Positions 23,777 to 33,612 of a stretch of 36,971 nt of DNA are shown piece by piece. Each line of letters begins with the position of its first letter. Within the stretch, counting starts at the first letter, position 1. Under the pieces are notes generated by a model. The model was not told where the DNA came from. It worked only from the letters and a program-made list of their open reading frames with translations, and searched no databases. Position numbers and translations under genes: made by a program. The DNA is from Armatimonadaceae bacterium (GTDB lineage: Bacteria > Armatimonadota > Armatimonadia > Armatimonadales > Armatimonadaceae). Where the stretch lies: NCBI GenBank assembly GCA_030446525.1, contig JAUJNC010000038.1, positions 1 to 36,971 on the forward strand. Reading direction: 5' to 3'.

Positions 23777-24790
23777 ATGCCTTTACCCAACAAAAACGCG
23801 CCGACACTCAAAGACGTGGCCCAGCGGGCGGGGGTGAGCAAGGTCGCCGCCTCCCTGGTGCTGAACGGCTCCCGCACCAACGCGGGCGTCTCCGAAGCGA
23901 CGCGCGGCCGCATCCTGGCCGCCGCCGCCGAGCTCCGCTACCACCCCAACACGGTCGCCCGCTCGCTTTCCCGCCGGCGCACCGACATCATCGGGCTGTA
24001 CCTGGGTTACGGATACATCGACGCGCGCAACGCCTTTTTCGCGGAGATCATCAGCGGCCTGCAGAAGGGCTGCAACGAGCACCGCAAAGACCTGCTGGTG
24101 CACGGGACGTTCCGCGGGCAGTCCGTGGAGGACATCTACGCCGAAATGATCGGCGGCAAGATCGACGGCCTGGTGCTGATCGCGCCCCCCGGCGACCCGC
24201 TCGCCGACCGGCTGGTCGCGTCGCGGCTGCCCGTGGTCGCCATGGCGGACCCCCTGCCCCTGCTGCCTTCCGTGGCGGCGGACGATGCGCAGGGATCGCG
24301 CCTGCTGGCGGAGCACCTGGCAAGCAAGGGGCACCATCACGTCCTGTACCGGATGAGTCCGCGCCGGCACACCTCCGTCGAGCGCCGGCTCGCCGCCTTC
24401 ACGGCGACGGCCGCCGCCCGCGGGATGACGGTCACCCAGAGCCGCGCGGCCGACCACAGCGGCAGACTGGGGGCCGAAGAGTCGGCCCGGCTGACTCTCC
24501 CGGCGGGGGAGCGCCCCACCGCCGTCGCCTGCAGCAACGACTTCCTGGCGTTCCACCTGCTGGACAGCTGCCGGAGCCTGGGGCTGCGGGTCCCGGACGA
24601 TCTGGCCGTGGCCGGCTTCGACGGCGTCATGTCCCCGCTCGGGCCGGCGCTGCGGCTTACCACCATCCGCGCCCCGTGGGTCGCGGTGGCGCGGACGGCC
24701 GTCTCGCTGCTCGTCTCGCAGATCGACGGCCGGGAGATCCCCGCGGAGACCGTCCTTCCCGTCGAACTTGTCGTCGGCGACACCACCTAA
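23777..24790 (+). CDS. LacI-family transcriptional regulator
   Basis: A 337-residue repressor. The N-terminal helix-turn-helix and hinge helix read [50 protein letters not shown]. The sugar-binding periplasmic-protein-like domain follows from [28 protein letters not shown] through [48 protein letters not shown]. The ligand is presumably a sugar released by the downstream hydrolases. It is the first gene after a strong promoter with a palindromic operator, and the pilin-like gene begins 14 bases after its stop. No convincing Shine-Dalgarno is visible for ATG 23777. Confidence 0.92.
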   Translation: MPLPNKNAPTLKDVAQRAGVSKVAASLVLNGSRTNAGVSEATRGRILAAAAELRYHPNTVARSLSRRRTDIIGLYLGYGYIDARNAFFAEIISGLQKGCNEHRKDLLVHGTFRGQSVEDIYAEMIGGKIDGLVLIAPPGDPLADRLVASRLPVVAMADPLPLLPSVAADDAQGSRLLAEHLASKGHHHVLYRMSPRRHTSVERRLAAFTATAAARGMTVTQSRAADHSGRLGAEESARLTLPAGERPTAVACSNDFLAFHLLDSCRSLGLRVPDDLAVAGFDGVMSPLGPALRLTTIRAPWVAVARTAVSLLVSQIDGREIPAETVLPVELVVGDTT

Positions 24791-24804
24791 CAAAGGAGCC
24801 AATC

Positions 24805-25548
24805 ATGGCACATCGTAATCACCGTTCCGCCTTCACGCTGATCGAGCTGCTCGTCGTGATCGCCATAATAGCGATCCTGGCAGCCATACTGTTTCCCGTG
24901 TTCGCCCAGGCACGGGAGAAGGCCCGGCAGGCCGCCTGCCTGTCCAACAATAAGCAGATCGGCACGTCCATGATGATGTACGCCCAGGACTATGACGAAA
25001 CCCTTCCGCTGGGTGGCTACGCTTTCCCCGGCCACGGCAGCCGCTGGCGCGACATCATCCAGCCGTACGCGAAGAACCGGGGGATCTTCGTGTGCCCCAG
25101 CAAGACCGAATATACCCTCGGCTATGGCATGAACTGGAACCTGGCGGGCTTCTTCGGCCCCGGCTACGGCACCCCCAGCAAGACCATCGCGGAGATCGCG
25201 GATTCCGCCGGAACTTTTGTCATTAGTGATGCGGCTACATGCAACGTCGCCGAGATCGATGGGAACACGGACCCCAACAGCTGGGACAAGCGGCAAACAG
25301 GGGCCATCGACTGGCAGGTCACCCCGCCCGGGCTTTGGAACACCAACGGCTCACCGCGCTACGCGGTCGCGGGCAGCAGCAACAACAACCGCCGACGCCC
25401 CGTCCCCCGCCACGCGGGCGGCCTGAACATCGTCTACGCCGATGGGCACGCCAAGTGGTCCCGGATCACGCAGTTCCTGGGCATCCCGGAGTTCGGCCTC
25501 GGCGGTTATCCTTACGGGCACAAAAACAACAGCTGGGATAACCAGTAG
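24805..25548 (+). CDS. Type II/IV pseudopilin-like protein with DUF1559-type C-terminus
   Basis: A 247-residue secreted or assembled pilin-like protein. AAGGAG lies seven bases before the ATG. The prepilin signal is short and basic (MAHRNHRSA), followed by the methylation motif and hydrophobic helix [26 protein letters not shown] with the Glu at +5. The segment [18 protein letters not shown], then [12 protein letters not shown], is a signature of the abundant pilin paralogues of Armatimonadota and Planctomycetes. The C-terminus has [18 protein letters not shown], the H-x9-DG pattern. A prepilin peptidase would cleave before the Phe. Its place inside a LacI-controlled glycoside hydrolase operon suggests a role in substrate capture at the cell surface, but that is inference. 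Confidence 0.88.
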   Translation: MAHRNHRSAFTLIELLVVIAIIAILAAILFPVFAQAREKARQAACLSNNKQIGTSMMMYAQDYDETLPLGGYAFPGHGSRWRDIIQPYAKNRGIFVCPSKTEYTLGYGMNWNLAGFFGPGYGTPSKTIAEIADSAGTFVISDAATCNVAEIDGNTDPNSWDKRQTGAIDWQVTPPGLWNTNGSPRYAVAGSSNNNRRRPVPRHAGGLNIVYADGHAKWSRITQFLGIPEFGLGGYPYGHKNNSWDNQ

Positions 25549-25571
25549 GCGGAAGATCCGGCGAAACTTCT

Positions 25572-27632
25572 ATGTGGATTCCCAGCATGATCGCTTTGCT
25601 GGCGGCGGCACCATCCGCTGCCGCCGTCCTGCCCCCTTTCCCGCTCGAAACGACCAGCGCCAGCGCCGCCCTTCAAAGCGAGAACGCGACGCTCCGGCAG
25701 GGGACGCGCGGGGGCGGACAGGCCCTGGAGATCACCTTTGAGCCGGCGGCGCGGTCCCAGGTGCGGCAGGTCTTCGCGGGCAGGCAAGATTGGAGCGCGA
25801 GCGGCGGCCTCGCCCTGGACCTCCGGAACCCCGGCAGGGAGCCGGTGCGCGTGTCCGTGGGCGTGGACGACGACAAAGGCGGGGCGGGCCTGGCGGGCAG
25901 CGTCCTGCTCGCGCCGGGCAGCGCCCAAACCGTCACCCTGCCGCTCGTCCTGACGCAGGGGCAAAAGGGGGAGATGCGCTCCGCGCCCTCCTTCCCCGGC
26001 CGGCGATTGGTCACGACGGGCAGGCGGCTTCAGGCCGACCGCATCACGGGCTGGCGCCTGTTCGTGGAGCAGCCGCCCCGGCCCGTCACCCTGCTCGTGG
26101 ACAACGTCCGGCTGGTACCCGCCCCCTCGCTCGACGCCATCGCGGACCGGTTCGGGCAGTACACCCGCGCCGAGTGGCCGGGTAAGGTGGGCGATGACAA
26201 CGATCTGCGGCGTAAACACGGGGAAGAGCCGGCGGCGCTTGGGCCCGCCCCCGCCGACCGGGACCCGTACGGCGGCTGGAAGGCGGGGCCCAAGCTTCGC
26301 GCCACCGGCCACTTCCGCACCGAACAACACGGCGGGCGGTGGTGGCTGGTGACGCCCGAGGGCCACCTGTTCTTCTCGCTGGGGCTGAACGGCGTGCGGA
26401 TCGGGGGCAGCAGCGCCACACCCGTGACGGGCCGCGAAAAGATGTTCACGTGGCTGCCCGCGAAAGACGATCCCCTCGCTCCGCACTACGGGACGGATCG
26501 CGGCGCCCGCACCTTCAACTTCTACGGCGCGAACCTGCAGCGCATCTACGGGACGAACGCCGAGCCGCGGTGGGCGCAGCGAACGGCGCTGCGCCTCCGG
26601 GCGTGGGGGTTCAACACGCTGGGGAACTGGTCCTCGACCGAGCCGTTCCGGCCGCACAAGCTGGCCTACACGGCGCCCATCCTGTTCGGTAACGATCTGC
26701 CCTCCTTCCCGATGGGCCGCAATCCCGTCTTCGACGTTTTCGACGCGCGCTTCCCCGCAGCCGCCGACCGCGCCATCGCCGAGGCGGGGCGGGACAAGAA
26801 GGACGACCCGTGGTGCCTGGGCTTCTTCGTCCACAACGAGATACAATGGGCCGCCTGGGGGCAGGAAAAGGGCCACGCACTGCCCCGGAGCATCCTCGCC
26901 GGTCCGGGCGAGTCCGCGGCAAAGCGCGCGTTCGCCCTCTGGCTGCGCAACAAGTACGGCGCCGTCGATCGGCTGAACGCCGCCTGGCAGACAAAACTTG
27001 CTTCCTGGGAGCAGTTCGAAAAGGACCCGGTGACGCTGCCGCCGGCGCTTTCGGAGGGGCAGCGGGGTGACCTCGGCGCCCTGCTGCGCCTCTTCGCGAG
27101 CCGATACTTCCGCACCGTCCACGATGCGCTGCGCCGACACGCGCCCCACAAGCTGTACCTGGGCAGTCGCTTCCACGTGCTGCCGATGGAGGTGGTCGAG
27201 GAAGCGGCCAGGTATTGTGACGTGGTCAGCTTCAACGCCTACCAGCGCGAGCTGGACCCGGCGGCGTGGGCGTTCACCGCGAAGCTGGGCAAGCCGTGCC
27301 TGATCGGCGAGTTCCATTTCGGCGCGCTGGACCGGGGCCACTTCCAGGCCTCGCATGGCCCCGCCACGGACAGCCAGGCGGAGCGCGGCCGGGCCTACGC
27401 CCGCTACGTGCGCAGCGTCCTCGCGCTGCCCGCGTTCGTGGGCTGCCACTGGTTCTCGTACGCGGATCAGCCGCTGACCGGGCGCGCGGACGGCGAGAAC
27501 TACAACATCGGCTTTGTCGCCGTCACCGACCTGCCGCACCCCGAGCTTGTCGCCGCCGCGGCGGATCTCAATCGCAACATCTACCGGGAGCTGTCGCAAT
27601 ACGCGCCCGCTCCCAAGGAGGCTTCCTTATGA
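25572..27632 (+). CDS. GH50-like beta-agarase / retaining glycoside hydrolase
   Basis: A 686-residue enzyme. A short hydrophobic N-terminus (MIALLAAAPSAAAVLPPF) may be a signal peptide. A carbohydrate-binding-like beta domain covers about residues 30-190, then a TIM-barrel domain: GRWWLVTPEGHLFFSLGLNGVRIGG, REKMFTWLPAKDDPLAPHYG, FNFYGANLQRIYG, LRAWGFNTLGNWSS. This set is typical of proteins annotated as GH50 beta-agarase. Likely acid/base is E423 (FFVHNEIQW) and the nucleophile E580 (PCLIGEFHFG). The substrate may be agarose or a related galactan, but the clade is broad. The stop overlaps the next start by ATGA. The start codon has no clear Shine-Dalgarno; translation may depend on the upstream gene. 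Confidence 0.8.
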   Translation: MWIPSMIALLAAAPSAAAVLPPFPLETTSASAALQSENATLRQGTRGGGQALEITFEPAARSQVRQVFAGRQDWSASGGLALDLRNPGREPVRVSVGVDDDKGGAGLAGSVLLAPGSAQTVTLPLVLTQGQKGEMRSAPSFPGRRLVTTGRRLQADRITGWRLFVEQPPRPVTLLVDNVRLVPAPSLDAIADRFGQYTRAEWPGKVGDDNDLRRKHGEEPAALGPAPADRDPYGGWKAGPKLRATGHFRTEQHGGRWWLVTPEGHLFFSLGLNGVRIGGSSATPVTGREKMFTWLPAKDDPLAPHYGTDRGARTFNFYGANLQRIYGTNAEPRWAQRTALRLRAWGFNTLGNWSSTEPFRPHKLAYTAPILFGNDLPSFPMGRNPVFDVFDARFPAAADRAIAEAGRDKKDDPWCLGFFVHNEIQWAAWGQEKGHALPRSILAGPGESAAKRAFALWLRNKYGAVDRLNAAWQTKLASWEQFEKDPVTLPPALSEGQRGDLGALLRLFASRYFRTVHDALRRHAPHKLYLGSRFHVLPMEVVEEAARYCDVVSFNAYQRELDPAAWAFTAKLGKPCLIGEFHFGALDRGHFQASHGPATDSQAERGRAYARYVRSVLALPAFVGCHWFSYADQPLTGRADGENYNIGFVAVTDLPHPELVAAAADLNRNIYRELSQYAPAPKEASL

Positions 27633-28534
27633 CCCGTTTGCTGCGCCCCTTGGCGGCGCTCTGCGTACTCACCCTCTGGGCGGCGGGCGCCCGGGCCGCG
27701 CCGCGCGCCCGGCACGTTTTCGTCGTCAGCTTCGACGGCGGCAAGCCCGCCGTCATGCAGAAGAGCCGGATGCCGACGCTCGTCTCGATGGCGCAGAAGG
27801 GCGCCGGCACCTGGAACGCACAGACCATCTTCCCCAGCAGCACGCTGCCTTCCCACATCTCCATGCTTACGGGCGTCGCACCCGCCAAGCACGGCGTTTT
27901 GTGGAACGAATGGGTGCCGGAGAACGGCATGGTCAAGGTCCCGACCGTCTTCGGCGTCGCCCGGGAAAAGGGCTTTTCGACCGCCTTGTTTGCGGGCAAA
28001 CCCAAGTTCCAACACCTGAACCTCCCCGGCACGCTGAACACGTTCTCCATCCCCTCGTACAACGCCAAAAAGCTTGTCGAGGTGGCGGCGAAGTACATCG
28101 AGGTGGCCAAGCCGAACCTGTGCTTCATCCACTTCGCCGACTCCGACGGCGCCGGCCATAAGCACGGCTGGGGCTCGCCCGAGCAGATGCAGGCGTTCGC
28201 GGACGAGGACCAGGCGCTGGACACCCTCCGTAAAGCCATCGAGCGGGCGGGCATCGCCGGCGACAGCGTCGTGATCCTGACCGCCGATCACGGCGGGCAC
28301 GACAAGACCCACGGCAGCGCCTCCCCCGACGACATGACCATACCGTGGATCGCCTGGGGCGCGGGGGTGAAGCCGGGACACACCATAACGTCGGCCGTCA
28401 CCACCTACGACACGGCCGCCACCGCGCTCTGGCTGCTGGACGTGCCCGTCCCCGAAGGCTGGGACGGCAAACCCGTCACCGACGCCTTCGCGGCGGAAAC
28501 CACGTCTTCAAGCGCACGGGCCGAGAAGCGATGA
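27629..28534 (+). CDS. Secreted alkaline-phosphatase-superfamily phosphodiesterase
   Basis: A 301-residue enzyme of the type I phosphodiesterase/nucleotide pyrophosphatase group. It has a cleavable signal peptide (LLRPLAALCVLTLWAAGARA). The metal-binding Asp is in VFVVSFDGGKP, the Thr nucleophile in FPSSTLPSHISMLTG, and further metal ligands in FADSDGAGHKHG and LTADHGGHDKTHG. Substrate may be a phosphate or sulfate ester on a glycan or phosphodiester; it cannot be fixed from sequence. AAGGAGG lies seven bases before the ATG. Both its start and its stop overlap the neighbouring genes by ATGA, so it is translated together with the two glycoside hydrolases. Confidence 0.88.
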   Translation: MTRLLRPLAALCVLTLWAAGARAAPRARHVFVVSFDGGKPAVMQKSRMPTLVSMAQKGAGTWNAQTIFPSSTLPSHISMLTGVAPAKHGVLWNEWVPENGMVKVPTVFGVAREKGFSTALFAGKPKFQHLNLPGTLNTFSIPSYNAKKLVEVAAKYIEVAKPNLCFIHFADSDGAGHKHGWGSPEQMQAFADEDQALDTLRKAIERAGIAGDSVVILTADHGGHDKTHGSASPDDMTIPWIAWGAGVKPGHTITSAVTTYDTAATALWLLDVPVPEGWDGKPVTDAFAAETTSSSARAEKR

Positions 28535-30708
28535 CCGTCGCGCGAGCCTTGCCGGCGCTGCTGGCGATGATGATAGGAAGTGGCGCTCTCGCCGCGGCGG
28601 AGAAAGCGCCGGCGGGCGCGCGCACGGACGCGTCCGGGTGGCATCCTTTCGACGTTGGGCTGGACGGGATGCCCGGCGGCATCGACGTGGGCGCGCTGCT
28701 GTTCCACAGACCCGCAGGCAGGTACGGGTTCTTGACGGCCAAGGACGGCCACTTCCGTTTCCAGAAGGGCGACAAGCCCGCACGGTTCTGGGGCACCAAC
28801 TTCACGGTCGCGGCCGCTTTCCCGCCCAAGGAAGACGCCCCGAAGCTGGCGCGGCACCTGGCGCGCCTGGGCTTCAACAGCGTGCGCTTCCATCACATCA
28901 ACAACCGGATCCTCGATGCGTCCTACGACGACACCCAGCACCTCTCCGCCGAGGCGATGGACCGGCTGGACTACTTCCTCCACCAGCTCAAGCAGAACGG
29001 CATCTATGTGAACCTGAACCTGCTGACCAACAGGTGGGGAAGCTACAAAAAGGGCGACAACGTCGTCGACTACCAGAAACTGGACAAAGGGCAGCGGGTC
29101 GTCCACTTCTTCGACCCGCGCCTGATCGCGCTGCAAAAGGATTTCGCGCGGCAGCTGCTGTCACACCGTAACTCGTACACGGGACTGCGCTACGCCGATG
29201 ATCCGGCGATCGCCTTTGTCGAGATCATCAACGAAACCTCTTTCTTCGGCTCCGGCGAGACCGGCGAGAACTCGAAGCTGCCCCCGTACTACGCCAGGCA
29301 GCTCGACGCCCTGTTCAACCAGTGGGTGCGGGCACGGTACCCCGATACGGAGGCGCTTCGGGCGGCCTGGGGCGGCCTCGAGGCGGAGGAAGAGTACGGA
29401 AGCGTCCGGCGGGTCGCTCTGAGGTGGCCCCAAGGGGGTGAGCCGTCGCGGCGCGTCCAGGACACGGCGCGGTTCTATCTCCACGTCGAGACGACCTACT
29501 ACCAGGACATGGCGCGCTATCTGCGCCAGGATCTGGGCTTCCAGGGCCAGATCAACGGGACGAACAACTGGTCCGGCATGGCGACCCTCAAGGCGCAGAC
29601 CGTGTGCGACTACACCGACATACACGGGTACCTGGATCACCCGGCGTTCCCGCAAGCGAACTGGGACAGGAACAACTTCGAGCTGTTCCAGGTGGCCGCG
29701 GTGAACCACCCGGAAGGCTATTTCCCCGACCATCCGCGCTCCTGGCGCAACATCGTCCCGGTTCACAAATGGCCGCTGGGCGGGGTCGCGGGCATGCCGC
29801 TGGTTTCCAGCGAGTGGAACTGGGCGTTTCCCAACCGACACGGCTACGAGGGCGCCCTCCTGGTGAGCGCGTACGGCGCGCTGCAGGACGTGAGCGGCTT
29901 CTACCAGTTCACCTACGACAACGCCCTGGAGCAGCGCACCGGCTTCTTCAACTTGCAGCCCAATCTGCTGGTCCAGATGCCCGTCGCCGCCCTGGCGTTT
30001 TTGCGCGGCGATGTGCGACCCGCCCGGGAGACCGTGGAGCTCGCGTTCACCGACGAGGAGGTGATCGCCGCCTCACTCAAGAACGGGACCGCTTACACGC
30101 ACAACGCCGAGCCGGCGCTGCCGCTGTCCGCCGCTCTGGTCCACGGCATCCGCAAACGGTTCGCCGGCGACGGCTCCGGATCGGACCGCATAGACCGGAA
30201 CCGTCTGAACCGGGAACTGCAGAACCCGTACCGGAGCGACACCGGGGAGCTGGTGTGGGACAGCGGCGATAACCAAAGCGGCGTCGTGACGGTCGGGACG
30301 GCGAAGCTGCAAGGGGCCGCCGGGTTCCTTTTGGGGAAAGAGATACGCCTCGGAGAGGTGGTCCTCAGACCCCGGACCGACGGGGCGATCAGCGTGATCT
30401 CCGTGGACGGCAGGCCGCTGGGGCAGTCCCGGGAGATGCTGCTGACAGCGGTGGGACGCCAGGAAAATACGGGCCAGGTCTGGAAAGCGGGCTACCGGGG
30501 CGTGGCGGACTGGGGCCGCCCGCCGGTCCTCCTCGAACCCGTGCGGGGTGAGATAGAGATAGCGACTGTCGGCAGAAACGTGGACGTCTACGCCCTGGAC
30601 GAAAAGGGAGAAAGGAAAAGGCGAGTCCCGTCCGTCGCGACGGACAAAGGCATCCGGTTCACGATCGGCGGCGACAAAACGGCCTGGTACAAAGTCGAAG
30701 CCAGATGA
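28531..30708 (+). CDS. GH5-like glycoside hydrolase (TIM barrel)
   Basis: A 725-residue secreted hydrolase with a signal peptide (ARALPALLAMMIGSGALAAA). The barrel begins after FRFQKGDKPARFWGTNFTVAAAFPP with LARLGFNSVRFHHINN. The likely acid/base is E235 (AFVEIINETSFFG) and the nucleophile E428 (PLVSSEWNWAFP), both at the ends of barrel strands as in clan GH-A. The C-terminal 250 residues look like beta-sandwich domains. Such proteins are annotated as cellulase family 5 or as uncharacterised GH-A; the substrate is not evident. It ends the LacI-led operon and converges on the asparaginase gene with only 11 bases between stops. Translation is coupled to the preceding gene through ATGA. Confidence 0.82.
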   Translation: MTVARALPALLAMMIGSGALAAAEKAPAGARTDASGWHPFDVGLDGMPGGIDVGALLFHRPAGRYGFLTAKDGHFRFQKGDKPARFWGTNFTVAAAFPPKEDAPKLARHLARLGFNSVRFHHINNRILDASYDDTQHLSAEAMDRLDYFLHQLKQNGIYVNLNLLTNRWGSYKKGDNVVDYQKLDKGQRVVHFFDPRLIALQKDFARQLLSHRNSYTGLRYADDPAIAFVEIINETSFFGSGETGENSKLPPYYARQLDALFNQWVRARYPDTEALRAAWGGLEAEEEYGSVRRVALRWPQGGEPSRRVQDTARFYLHVETTYYQDMARYLRQDLGFQGQINGTNNWSGMATLKAQTVCDYTDIHGYLDHPAFPQANWDRNNFELFQVAAVNHPEGYFPDHPRSWRNIVPVHKWPLGGVAGMPLVSSEWNWAFPNRHGYEGALLVSAYGALQDVSGFYQFTYDNALEQRTGFFNLQPNLLVQMPVAALAFLRGDVRPARETVELAFTDEEVIAASLKNGTAYTHNAEPALPLSAALVHGIRKRFAGDGSGSDRIDRNRLNRELQNPYRSDTGELVWDSGDNQSGVVTVGTAKLQGAAGFLLGKEIRLGEVVLRPRTDGAISVISVDGRPLGQSREMLLTAVGRQENTGQVWKAGYRGVADWGRPPVLLEPVRGEIEIATVGRNVDVYALDEKGERKRRVPSVATDKGIRFTIGGDKTAWYKVEAR

Positions 30709-30719
30709 CCCATACGACT

Positions 30720-31670
30720 TCAGGCCGGGACCGTTTTACAGGGAGATGAATCGTAGTCGGCCATGTCGGGCGCCTGCCACAGGTAGGCGGCGTAAAAGGG
30801 GTTCTCATCGTTCCGGGAGAACCCGGCATGGCCGCCCTCCCGGTCCAGGGCCACCAGGTTCATCACCGCGCGCGCCCCTTGCGGCAGGGGAAGCGCCCGC
30901 AGATCGCGCAGGGCGCGGGCGCAGGCCTCGTCCAGACCGAGCCCCCACTCCATCCCCAGCACCACGGACCGCGCGACGCACGCCCGCATCGCCCACTCGC
31001 CCAGGCCCGTGCAGGCGCACGCACCCCACCGGTCGTCGCAGTAGTTGCCCGCCCCGAGGATCGGGCTGTCCCCCACCCGCCCCGGATACTTGAACGCCCA
31101 GCCCGACGTCGACACGGCGCTGGCGAGGCGCCCTTGACCGTCCCGCGCCAGAAAATTCACCGTCCCCGCCGTGTGCGCCGGATCCTGCGCCAGCCGCGCC
31201 CGCTCGGCAAGCGCCTGCGCGCCCACAGGGACCAGCTCTCCGGGAGAGGCCGGCAGCGGCGGCAGGCCCTCCACCTTCCGCCGCCACGCCTCCTCGGCCT
31301 CCGGGGTCAGCAGGTCGCCGGTCTCGAAACCGCGCTCGGCGGCGAAGCGCGCCGCACCCTCTCCCACCAACAGCAGGTGCTGGGGCAGGTGCTCCAGCAC
31401 GGCGCGGGCCACGCTGATCGGGTGCGGGTAGCCCTTCAGCGCCGCCACCGCCCCGGCCCGGCGCGTGGTCCCCTCCATAATCGAGGCGTCCAACTCCACC
31501 TCCCCCAGGACGTTCGGATATCCGCCCACGCCCACCGTATGATCGCTCGGGTTCCCCTCCACCAGCCGCGTCGCCGCTTCCACCGCGTCTAAGGCCGACC
31601 CGCCCGCGCGCAGCACCTTTATCGCCGCGCCCATGCCCGCGCCCCCGTTACTGCTCGCTACCACGATCAA
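30720..31670 (-). CDS. Isoaspartyl peptidase / glycosylasparaginase-type Ntn hydrolase
   Basis: About 316 residues of the plant-type asparaginase / aspartylglucosaminidase family. The large-subunit region has ALDAVEAATRLVEGNPSDHTVGVGGYPNVLGEVELDASIMEG. The autoprocessing site is in DPAHTAGTVNFLARD, where the Thr after AH would become the N-terminal nucleophile. GRVGDSPILGAGNYCDDRWGACACTGLGE follows, the substrate-binding stretch. The GNPSDHTVGVGG form is closer to glycosylasparaginases than to isoaspartyl dipeptidases. The frame remains open far upstream, but the family begins at IVVASSNGG; I use TTG 31670 with AGGAGG seven bases before it. A strong promoter lies 50 bases upstream. No signal peptide is seen, so it is probably cytoplasmic. 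Confidence 0.85.
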   Translation of the reverse strand: MIVVASSNGGAGMGAAIKVLRAGGSALDAVEAATRLVEGNPSDHTVGVGGYPNVLGEVELDASIMEGTTRRAGAVAALKGYPHPISVARAVLEHLPQHLLLVGEGAARFAAERGFETGDLLTPEAEEAWRRKVEGLPPLPASPGELVPVGAQALAERARLAQDPAHTAGTVNFLARDGQGRLASAVSTSGWAFKYPGRVGDSPILGAGNYCDDRWGACACTGLGEWAMRACVARSVVLGMEWGLGLDEACARALRDLRALPLPQGARAVMNLVALDREGGHAGFSRNDENPFYAAYLWQAPDMADYDSSPCKTVPA

Positions 31671-31721
31671 CGCCGTCCCTCCTGGGGTGGATGAGAAACC
31701 TGTCACGAGGGTGTTCGCGCC

Positions 31722-31751
31722 ATTATAGCTCCATCGCCGGAGGCGCGTCAA
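31722..31751 (-). promoter_or_regulatory. Strong sigma-70-type promoter for the Ntn hydrolase
   Basis: On the minus strand TTGACG (31746-31751) and a perfect TATAAT (31722-31727) are 18 bases apart. Transcription would start about 45 bases before the TTG codon at 31670. Confidence 0.75.
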
Positions 31752-31833
31752 CTGGGCGCAGCGGTACGCGGCGTCAAAGATCGGGGGAGCCCCTTTTTTA
31801 AGAGTGACATGAACCGCGCGTTCGCCCCTGCGG

Positions 31834-31862
31834 TGGACCGGCAGTCGCCGTTCGGGTATAAT
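31834..31862 (+). promoter_or_regulatory. Promoter for the first sulfatase gene
   Basis: TGGACC (31834-31839) and TATAAT (31857-31862) are spaced 17 bases. It reads away from the divergent promoter at 31722-31751. The leader to the sulfatase start is about 150 bases and contains a CCCCC-GTG-GGGGG hairpin within a weaker outer stem. Confidence 0.55.
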
Positions 31863-32021
31863 ACGCATGGTCGCCTCCACGAACGAATATGAAACCACCC
31901 AACATCCCGGCTGGAGCGCACCGCCAGCAGGAAAACACGAGCGATCACGCCGAAATGCTCCCCCGTGGGGGGGCCGCGGTGATGTCCGGCTGAGCGACAC
32001 CAAGCCATAAAAAGGATGCTT

Positions 32022-33494
32022 ATGCCGAGCAGACCGAACATCGTCGTCATCATGACCGACCAGCAGCGCTGGGACACGCTGGGCGCGTACGGTAACACGC
32101 ACATCCGCACGCCGAACCTGGACCGGCTGGCCGGGGAAGGGGCGCTGTTCGAGAAGGCGTTCGTGCCCACCCCGCTGTGCACGCCGTCGCGCGCCTCGTT
32201 CTTCACCGGCCAGTACCCCAGCCGCCACGGCCTGCGGGCGAATGAGACCTTCCCGCTGCCCGAGAATGCGCCGAACCTGCTCCCGGCGTTCCGCCAGGCG
32301 GGCTACGCGACGTGGCTCGTCGGCAAGGACCACGTCTTCGGCAAGCAGGCGCAGGAGCGTCTGTTCGACCGGGTAGTGGAGTATGGCCATGCCGGCCGGG
32401 TCGGGAAGGACGAAGAGATCGACCCGAAGGAGCGCGCGCTGCGTGACCTCCGCAAATCGGCCATGCGGCAGAAGTTCGTCCCGCACGAGCCGAGCGACGC
32501 ACGGGACGCGCCCACGGCCCGCATCACCGACGCGGCCATCGAACTGGTGCAAGGGGCCGGCGAAAAGCCGTTCTTCTTGTGGCTGAGCTACCCTGACCCG
32601 CACCCGCCGTTCGTCGTCGCCGAGTCGTACGCCTGCCTGTACAAAGATCAGCCTTTGCCCGACCCGGTGACACGTCCCGGCGAACTCGACGAGAAGCCCG
32701 TGCGGCAGCGCGTCGCCCGGCGCTTGATGGGCATGAGCGACTATGCGCCCGAGGATCTGCGCCGGATCCGCGAAATCTACTACGGCATGATCACCTTTAT
32801 CGACGACGAGATCGGCCGTTTCGCGCGAACGCTGGACGACGCCGGGCTCACCGAAAGCACGGTGATCCTCTTCCTGAGCGACCACGGCGACTATCTGGGC
32901 GACCACGACATGATCCGCAAAAGTGTCGCTCTGTACGACTGCCTGGTGCGCATCCCGATGTTCCTCCGCTGGCCCGCTCACATCCCGCCCGCCCGCATCA
33001 AGGACACGATGGCCGAGTCCATCGACCTCGCACCGACACTGCTGGAACTGGCCGGCCTTCCCGTGCCGGATGCCATGGAAGGCAAAAGCCTCGTCCCGCC
33101 GCTGTCCGGCCGGTCCCAGGCGCACAAAGACCGCGTCTTCGCCCTCTACGGCGTCGAAGGCGCGCCGTTCACGGAACAGGACGTCGAGCGGGTCGACTTC
33201 CCGGCGATGTTCGCGCATCCCTACGGCTGGGGCAACTGGGTCAGCCCGCTCGTGATGCGCGGCCGGATGGCGATGGTCCGCACGCTCGAGTGGAAGCTGG
33301 TCGTCTACAAAGGCGGCGAAGGCGAACTGTACGATCTGGTCCACGATCCCGACGAACTGCGCAACCTTTATACGGACCCCGCCTGTTCCGCGATCCGCAC
33401 CGAACTGACCCACGCGCTGCTGGAATGGGCGCTGGACACGCTGCCCGAGACGCCTCCCTATAACGCGCCGGATCCGCCCAGGCGCGAACCGTGA
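32022..33494 (+). CDS. Sulfatase (Cys-type, formylglycine-dependent)
   Basis: A 490-residue sulfatase without a signal peptide. The N-terminal metal site is NIVVIMTDQQRWDTLGAYG. The formylglycine motif is C53-T-P-S-R in PLCTPSRASFFTGQYPSRHG, and the second metal site is ILFLSDHGDYLGDHDMIRKS. The C-terminal subdomain closes with WKLVVYKGGEGELYDLVHDPDELRNLY, the common S1 family ending. I choose ATG 32022, six bases after AAAGGA, over ATG 32016 which touches it. It would remove sulfate from a glycan. Maturation needs a formylglycine-generating enzyme or an anaerobic maturase, neither of which is in the window. No signal peptide suggests a cytoplasmic role on imported oligosaccharides, or a missed leader. 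Confidence 0.9.
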   Translation: MPSRPNIVVIMTDQQRWDTLGAYGNTHIRTPNLDRLAGEGALFEKAFVPTPLCTPSRASFFTGQYPSRHGLRANETFPLPENAPNLLPAFRQAGYATWLVGKDHVFGKQAQERLFDRVVEYGHAGRVGKDEEIDPKERALRDLRKSAMRQKFVPHEPSDARDAPTARITDAAIELVQGAGEKPFFLWLSYPDPHPPFVVAESYACLYKDQPLPDPVTRPGELDEKPVRQRVARRLMGMSDYAPEDLRRIREIYYGMITFIDDEIGRFARTLDDAGLTESTVILFLSDHGDYLGDHDMIRKSVALYDCLVRIPMFLRWPAHIPPARIKDTMAESIDLAPTLLELAGLPVPDAMEGKSLVPPLSGRSQAHKDRVFALYGVEGAPFTEQDVERVDFPAMFAHPYGWGNWVSPLVMRGRMAMVRTLEWKLVVYKGGEGELYDLVHDPDELRNLYTDPACSAIRTELTHALLEWALDTLPETPPYNAPDPPRREP

Positions 33495-33612
33495 GAGCTT
33501 ATTCTCACGGACGTGATAGACCCTGTTGGGCTTACCCCCACCTGCAGGGCCGCCCACTATTCTCCGCGCCGCGCGGCGCAGGAAACGAAGGGGCGCTGAT
33601 GGAAATGACCGG

